Below are positions 59,962-64,000 of a DNA stretch of 64,000 bases, one piece after another. This DNA is from Opitutaceae bacterium TAV5 (GTDB taxonomy: Bacteria; Verrucomicrobiota; Verrucomicrobiia; Opitutales; Opitutaceae), in the NCBI GenBank assembly GCA_000242935.3, contig CP007053.1:5813001-5877000 (forward strand). Direction: 5' to 3'. Positions within the stretch are counted from its first letter, which is position 1, and every line of letters begins with the position of its first letter. Both the position numbers and the translations under genes were made by a program. The notes beneath the pieces are model-generated. The model was not told where the DNA came from and searched no databases. It saw nothing but the letters and a program-made list of their open reading frames with translations.

Positions 59962-60438
59962 ATGAGAATGCCTGTCCCGATTGTCCTGTTTGCGCTGACG
60001 CTGTTGCTGGCCGCCTGTTCGTCCGGTCCGGTGGCCATGCGCAACATCGGAGCGGCCAACGGGTGCATGATCGACGCCGTGCGCTACAAGGATGCGCTGA
60101 AGGTCAGGGATGCGATGGAGGGCGTCCGCTGGGCGGAGGTGCTGGCGGTGTTCTGGGATGCCCGTCCCTCGAAAAATGTGCTCGGGCACGCGCTGTGTGT
60201 TTTTGAATACGGCGGCTCGACCATGGTGTACGATCCGAGTTTCGGAACCAGCGTTCTGGTGAAAGGGCGGATCGAAAAGAACCCGAGGCTGCTCGCCGAG
60301 CAATGGGTGCTGAAAGAGCGAATGATCGGGCGGTTTCCCTGGAGCGGCGAGATCCTGAATGTCACCCGGTTCGAGGATGACGGGGTGTGGGGGGCGCGCG
60401 ATGCCGGTGGCGGTCCGGGCATGGCGGCCGCGCAATAA
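59962..60438 (+). CDS. Small lipoprotein, possible Cys-His-Asp cysteine-peptidase fold
   Basis: A 158-residue lipoprotein. The lipobox LLLAACSS gives Cys19 as the lipidated residue. The mature part has AANGCMIDA (Cys35), LGHALCVFEYGG (His76) and MVYDPSFGT (Asp91). The order Cys-His-Asp, a bulky strand after His and the YDP turn recall bacterial papain/transglutaminase-like domains, a weak assignment. ATG 59962 and 59968 are both possible; a longer GTG start at 59920 would bury the signal sequence. It is preceded by CheW (divergent) and followed by a terminator and CheA. Confidence 0.65.
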   Translation: MRMPVPIVLFALTLLLAACSSGPVAMRNIGAANGCMIDAVRYKDALKVRDAMEGVRWAEVLAVFWDARPSKNVLGHALCVFEYGGSTMVYDPSFGTSVLVKGRIEKNPRLLAEQWVLKERMIGRFPWSGEILNVTRFEDDGVWGARDAGGGPGMAAAQ

Positions 60439-60485
60439 GGCGCGCGGCGAAAGATTCCCTCAAGTTTTCCGGTGTCGTGACGAGG

Positions 60486-60513
60486 AAAAGGCTGCCGCCG
60501 GCGCGGCCTTTTT
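60486..60513 (+). terminator. Rho-independent terminator between lipoprotein and cheA
   Basis: AAAAGGC (60486-60492) pairs with GCCTTTT, followed by a further T (60506-60513), with a GC-rich apex. It ends 9 bp before the cheA start, so cheA must have its own promoter upstream or depend on readthrough. Confidence 0.65.
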
Positions 60514-60522
60514 GCACCACCC

Positions 60523-62577
60523 ATGTCCTTGTCTTCCGATACGCTTGCCTCTCTCGACGATCTCTGCAGCCGGCTGGCCGGCGAATCCGTGCTCGCGAGG
60601 GCGGGGAACGATGAAGGCCTGATCCCCGTCTTCAGCCTCGTCGGCGAAATGCGGGAGTCGGTCGCGGGGGTCTCGCGGCTGGAAAATCCGCTGAAAGCGC
60701 TGCAGGCGTTGCTCGGCGCGCGACTGGATGGCGGGCTGCCGTTCGACGAGGCGACCCTGGCGGAAGTGCGACGCATCGCGGAGTGGCTGCCCGGAGCGAT
60801 CGCGGCGGCGGCGGGCGGCGATGACGACGGGAAGGTCGCCGCCGCGGCAGGGGAGGACCGGTTGCTCGAACTCAACCTGGCGGAGAACCGCGAGCTGCTC
60901 TCGGAGTTTCACGCCGAGGCGCTCGATCATCTTTTGCAGATCGAGGCGGCGTTGCTCACGCTCGACGCGACGCCGGGAGACCGCGACGCGCTCGACAGCC
61001 TGTTCCGCTCGTTTCACACCCTCAAGGGCGTCTCCGGTTTCCTGCATCTGGCGCCGATGCACACGCTGACGCACGAAGTCGAGTCGCTGCTCGACCGGGC
61101 GCGCACCGGGAAGCTGAGGCTCACGCCGGAGATCATCACGGAAATCCTGCGCAGCCGCGATGCCGTGCAGGCGATGGTGGGGCAGATCACGGCGGCGCTC
61201 GAGGACGGGCGCGAACCCGGAGAGGCGGTGCGCGTCTCGCACCTGATCGATGCCGTGCGCCGGCTGGCTGCGGGCGGCGACTCTCCGGCCGCGGACGCGC
61301 GGCCGGCGCCGGAGCCGGAGCCGGCGGAGCAACGGCCGCCGGCGAACGATCTGGCGGCCTCCACCCCGTCCGCATCCGGCAGCGCGCAGGCGAACGGTTC
61401 CGGCGCGGCGAACGGCGCGGCCATGGCCTCGACGGTGCGGGTGAACACCGAAAAACTCGACTCGCTCATGGACGTGGTCGGTGAACTGGTGATCGTGCAG
61501 AGCCAGTTGCAGGAGTCCTCGCGCGGACCCGGCGGCGACGGTTCGCCGCTGGCGCGCAACCTCGCGCAGCTCGGCCGCATCACCAAGGACCTGCAACACA
61601 CGGCGATGGCGCTGCGCATGGTGCCGATCAAACCGATGTTCCAGCGGATCGGGCGTCTCGTGCGCGACCTCTCGCGCGAATGCGACAAACGGGTGCACTT
61701 CATTACGGCCGGCGAGGACACGGAGATCGACCGCTCGGTGGTGGAGGAGATCGTGGACCCGCTCGTGCACATGGTGCGCAACGCGATCGACCACGGGCTG
61801 GAACCGGCGGCGGAGCGCGCGGCCGCCGGCAAGGACGAGGCGGGGCGGCTCTCGCTGAAGGCGTTTCACGAGGGGAGCCATCTGGTGATCGAGCTGGCGG
61901 ACGACGGGCGCGGCATCGACCCGGAAAAAGTGCTGGCGAAGGCGCGCCGGCAAGGCCTCGTCGGCGAGGGCGATTCGCTGGCGAGGGAGAAGATCATCGA
62001 CCTGATTTTTCTCCCCGGTTTTTCGACCGCCGAAAAAGTCTCGGCCGTCTCCGGGCGCGGCGTGGGCATGGATGTGGTGAGGCGCAACATCGAAAAACTC
62101 GGCGGCCAGATCCAGATCGTCTCGGAAGTCGGCGGCGGTTCGCGGTTCGCCATCCGTCTGCCGCTGACCACGGCGATCATCGACGGCCTGCTGGTGCGCG
62201 TGGGCGAGGATCATTTCATCCTGCCGAGCCTCGCGGTGCAGATGGCGTTGCGGCCGGCGCGCGCGGCGCTGGCCACGATCCAGGGCCAGGGCGAGGTGCT
62301 CGATCATCGCGGGAAAATCCTGCCGCTCCACCGCCTGCACCGGCGTTTTGCGATCCGCGATGCAGTGGAGGATCCGGCTGCGGGCATCGTGGTCATCCTG
62401 GAGGATGCTGGCCGCGCCCGGGCGCTGCTCGTGGACGAACTCGTGAACAAGCAGGAAGTGGTCGTGAAAAATCTCGGCAGTTTCCTGCAAAACCTTCCCG
62501 GCGTGGCGGGCGGCGCGATCCTCGGCGACGGCAACATCGCCCTCATCCTCGACCCCGCCTCGCTCTGCGCGGCGTGA
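60523..62577 (+). CDS. cheA: Chemotaxis histidine kinase CheA
   Basis: A 684-residue CheA. An extra N-terminal helical stretch (1-115) comes first. The Hpt domain has the phospho-accepting His165 in LFRSFHTLKGVSGFL. An Ala/Pro/Glu-rich linker (about 265-305) sits where the CheY-binding P2 domain normally is. Then come the dimerisation/kinase core (MDVVGELVIVQSQLQ, HMVRNAIDHGLEP, ELADDGRGIDPEKV, GRGVGMDVVRRNIEKLGG) and a CheW-like regulatory end (IIDGLLVRVGEDHFILPS). No separate P2 domain is seen. CheA phosphorylates a response regulator not encoded in this window. Confidence 0.95.
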   Translation: MSLSSDTLASLDDLCSRLAGESVLARAGNDEGLIPVFSLVGEMRESVAGVSRLENPLKALQALLGARLDGGLPFDEATLAEVRRIAEWLPGAIAAAAGGDDDGKVAAAAGEDRLLELNLAENRELLSEFHAEALDHLLQIEAALLTLDATPGDRDALDSLFRSFHTLKGVSGFLHLAPMHTLTHEVESLLDRARTGKLRLTPEIITEILRSRDAVQAMVGQITAALEDGREPGEAVRVSHLIDAVRRLAAGGDSPAADARPAPEPEPAEQRPPANDLAASTPSASGSAQANGSGAANGAAMASTVRVNTEKLDSLMDVVGELVIVQSQLQESSRGPGGDGSPLARNLAQLGRITKDLQHTAMALRMVPIKPMFQRIGRLVRDLSRECDKRVHFITAGEDTEIDRSVVEEIVDPLVHMVRNAIDHGLEPAAERAAAGKDEAGRLSLKAFHEGSHLVIELADDGRGIDPEKVLAKARRQGLVGEGDSLAREKIIDLIFLPGFSTAEKVSAVSGRGVGMDVVRRNIEKLGGQIQIVSEVGGGSRFAIRLPLTTAIIDGLLVRVGEDHFILPSLAVQMALRPARAALATIQGQGEVLDHRGKILPLHRLHRRFAIRDAVEDPAAGIVVILEDAGRARALLVDELVNKQEVVVKNLGSFLQNLPGVAGGAILGDGNIALILDPASLCAA

Positions 62578-62623
62578 TTCCGCCGGTCACCCCTTCCGGA
62601 GCAACGCCCTCCTTTTTTCGACC

Positions 62624-63508
62624 ATGCCGCGATCGACGCCCCCTTCTCTCGATGACGTTTGCGAGCGCGCCCTGCAACTGCCGAGCGCGCCGACCTTGCT
62701 GCCGCGGTTGCTGGACGCGCTGGAGCAGGCGGACACCACCATCGACGAGATGGAGGCGGTGATCCGGGTGGACCCGGTGCTGGCCGGCTCGGTGCTGCGG
62801 CTGGCCAACTCCGCCCATTTCGCCGCGTCGGACATGCGCGTGGAGTCGTTGCACGAGGCGGTGCTCCGGCTCGGCCAGAAGGAAATCTACCGGCTGGCGG
62901 CGCTTTCCGTGGCGGGCTGCTGGGCGATGTACGAGACTGGCGGATACGGATGGGAGCCGGGCGATTTTTGCCGGGCGACGCTCGTCACCGCCGTGGCCGC
63001 GGAAGTGCTGGCCGGGCGGAGCGGGTGGGTAAAGCCCGAGGTTGCCTACGCGGCGGGGCTGGTGCAGGGACTTGGCAAGCTGGCCCTGGCGTGGAGTTGC
63101 GGCGGGGAGTTTCCCGCGATCCGCCGTTACCGGAAAAAACACGATTGCCTCTGGCCGGAGGCCGAGACGGCCGTGCTCGGCTACAACCACGCGACGGTGA
63201 CGGCCGGGCTGCTGCGCCGGTGGCGTTTCCCGGAGATGTTTGTGGCGGCGGCGGAGAACAACCCGCCCGAGGCGTCCATGGACGCCCGCTACCTGCCGCT
63301 GGCGGTGCACCTGCACGCGGCAAATTACCTGGCGGCGAGCTTCGGGGCAGGGCAGGGGGAGGATGCGTTTCTGGTGCGGCTCAACGCGCCGCTGCTGGAG
63401 GAGTGGGGCTTTACCGCCGGCGTTCTGGAGGCGGCGCTGCCGGAAGTGTTCGGGCGGGCGACGCGGCTGCTGCGCGACAAGCTGTATACGGGGCGAATCG
63501 TGTTCTGA
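62624..63508 (+). CDS. HDOD domain protein
   Basis: A 294-residue protein of the HDOD family (HD-related output domain): LPSAPTLLPRLLDALEQAD, VIRVDPVLAGSVLRLANSA, LHEAVLRLGQKEIYRLA. The metal-binding HD residues of phosphodiesterases are not retained, as is typical. HDOD proteins take part in signalling without known catalysis. It begins 46 bp after cheA and so probably shares its transcript. Confidence 0.88.
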   Translation: MPRSTPPSLDDVCERALQLPSAPTLLPRLLDALEQADTTIDEMEAVIRVDPVLAGSVLRLANSAHFAASDMRVESLHEAVLRLGQKEIYRLAALSVAGCWAMYETGGYGWEPGDFCRATLVTAVAAEVLAGRSGWVKPEVAYAAGLVQGLGKLALAWSCGGEFPAIRRYRKKHDCLWPEAETAVLGYNHATVTAGLLRRWRFPEMFVAAAENNPPEASMDARYLPLAVHLHAANYLAASFGAGQGEDAFLVRLNAPLLEEWGFTAGVLEAALPEVFGRATRLLRDKLYTGRIVF

Positions 63509-63545
63509 TACCAACGGCCCCGAAACCTTCGGAATTAATAAAGAA

Positions 63546-63597
63546 CCTCGGGGCAAGCCCCGAGGTATTGGAGCGGCGGCGGGGACGCCGCCGCTCC
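63546..63597. terminator. Paired hairpins between convergent genes
   Basis: The first hairpin is CCTCGGGG-CAAG-CCCCGAGG (63546-63565), a perfect 8-bp stem. The second has arms GGAGCGGCGGC (63570-63580) and GCCGCCGCTCC (63587-63597), the same arm motif as the REP-like elements at 8922, 28309 and 40643. They lie between the HDOD (+) and CheD (-) stops and probably serve as a bidirectional terminator. Confidence 0.75.
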
Positions 63598-63608
63598 GCC
63601 AAACCGGA

Positions 63609-64000
63609 TCAACCCATTTCCACGCAGGTGGTCCGGTCCGGCCGCCGGAGGGTGAGGCGGCCGGTGGCGAGGTCGAGGTGGAGGGTGCGGTTGACCACGC
63701 CGCCGGAGTCGTTGCCGATGATCGGGCAGCCGTAGACGGCCAGCATGCGCAGCACCGCGACAGTATTACGTTCACCGATACGAAAGACATCCGGGCCTCC
63801 CGAAACGCTCGCGCCGCCGGCGACGAAGAGCCGCAGCCGTCGGCGTTCGGTGCGGATGCCGGCGAGGGCGTTGAACAGCGCGGGGATGCCGCTGTCGGCA
63901 AACATCGCGGGCTGCTGCGCCGCCTTGTCGGGGGCGAGCGATGACTCCGGCAGCATGATGTGCAGGATGCCGCCGCCGCGCGCCGCCGGATCGAAAGCGA
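63609..64000 (-). CDS. cheD: Chemoreceptor glutamine deamidase CheD, 5' end beyond window
   Basis: The coding frame stays open to the right edge. Upstream of the first internal ATG (63956) it reads FDPAARGGGILHIMLPES, the CheD block with the catalytic His. The C-terminal portion has FRIGERNTVAVLRMLAVYG, CPIIGNDSGGVVNRTLHLD and TGRLTLRR, matching the family's GGN-type loop and final strand. The catalytic Cys lies off the window. CheD deamidates receptor glutamines. It is convergent with the HDOD gene across the hairpins at 63546. Confidence 0.9.
   Translation of the reverse strand, partial: AFDPAARGGGILHIMLPESSLAPDKAAQQPAMFADSGIPALFNALAGIRTERRRLRLFVAGGASVSGGPDVFRIGERNTVAVLRMLAVYGCPIIGNDSGGVVNRTLHLDLATGRLTLRRPDRTTCVEMG

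Noticed and set aside
1-64000. CRISPR arrays, tRNA or rRNA genes
   Set aside because: No short direct repeats with regular unique spacers, and no tRNA-like cloverleaf or rRNA-like stretch seen. The 195-bp repeats are coding.

Overview
The window most likely comes from a member of the Verrucomicrobiota, probably an Opitutaceae-type polysaccharide degrader. This rests on high GC content, three PEP-CTERM surface proteins, three solitary pseudopilin-like proteins, giant heparinase II/III-like lyases, and regulators with GntR-type or unseen heads on LacI-type sensor domains. No rRNA, tRNA or CRISPR was seen. The taxonomic call is an inference from gene content.

Layout. 1-1553: 3' end of a LacI-type sensor-domain regulator and a D-2-hydroxyacid dehydrogenase. 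2191-10512: cassette A (PEP-CTERM protein, pseudopilin, heparinase-like lyase, esterase, MFS transporter). 10494-21564: an AGE-family epimerase (-), MarC, a Gfo/Idh/MocA oxidoreductase (-), an AraC regulator, an AraR-like GntR/LacI chimera, an alpha/beta hydrolase, then a three-gene run of two alpha-toroid enzymes and a CE7-like esterase. 21790-31058: cassette B (PEP-CTERM, pseudopilin, heparinase-like lyase, MDR dehydrogenase, MFS) with a convergent regulator. 31309-42128: cassette C (secreted protein, PEP-CTERM, pseudopilin, lyase, nitrilase-family enzyme, MDR dehydrogenase, MFS). 42243-54212: accessory island, all on the minus strand: an IS4-family element with an 11-bp target duplication, a small lipoprotein, a 2079-residue RHS protein with an AT-rich unique tail, a GQLK/TSP3-repeat protein, and a protein with 65-residue beta-propeller repeats plus YadA-like head repeats. 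54942-59251: a tightly overlapping operon of three Gfo/Idh/MocA-type proteins and an enolase-superfamily enzyme. 59293-64000: chemotaxis genes (CheW, CheA, an HDOD protein, CheD running off the edge) around a small lipoprotein.

How it fits together. The three cassettes repeat one order: surface-anchored protein, pseudopilin, giant lyase, small tailoring enzyme, sugar symporter. They read like alternative polysaccharide utilisation loci built without SusC/SusD. Five near-identical palindromes (TTGTARNTACAA) lie at the AraR-like regulator, the toroid-enzyme operon, cassette B and the epimerase, so one regulator probably coordinates these. A different LacI-style palindrome (CTRAAACGTTACAG) precedes cassette A. 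GC-rich REP-like hairpins sit at the start of all three MFS genes; in two of them the hairpin encodes the protein's N terminus. A separate hairpin array is embedded in frame in an enzyme gene.
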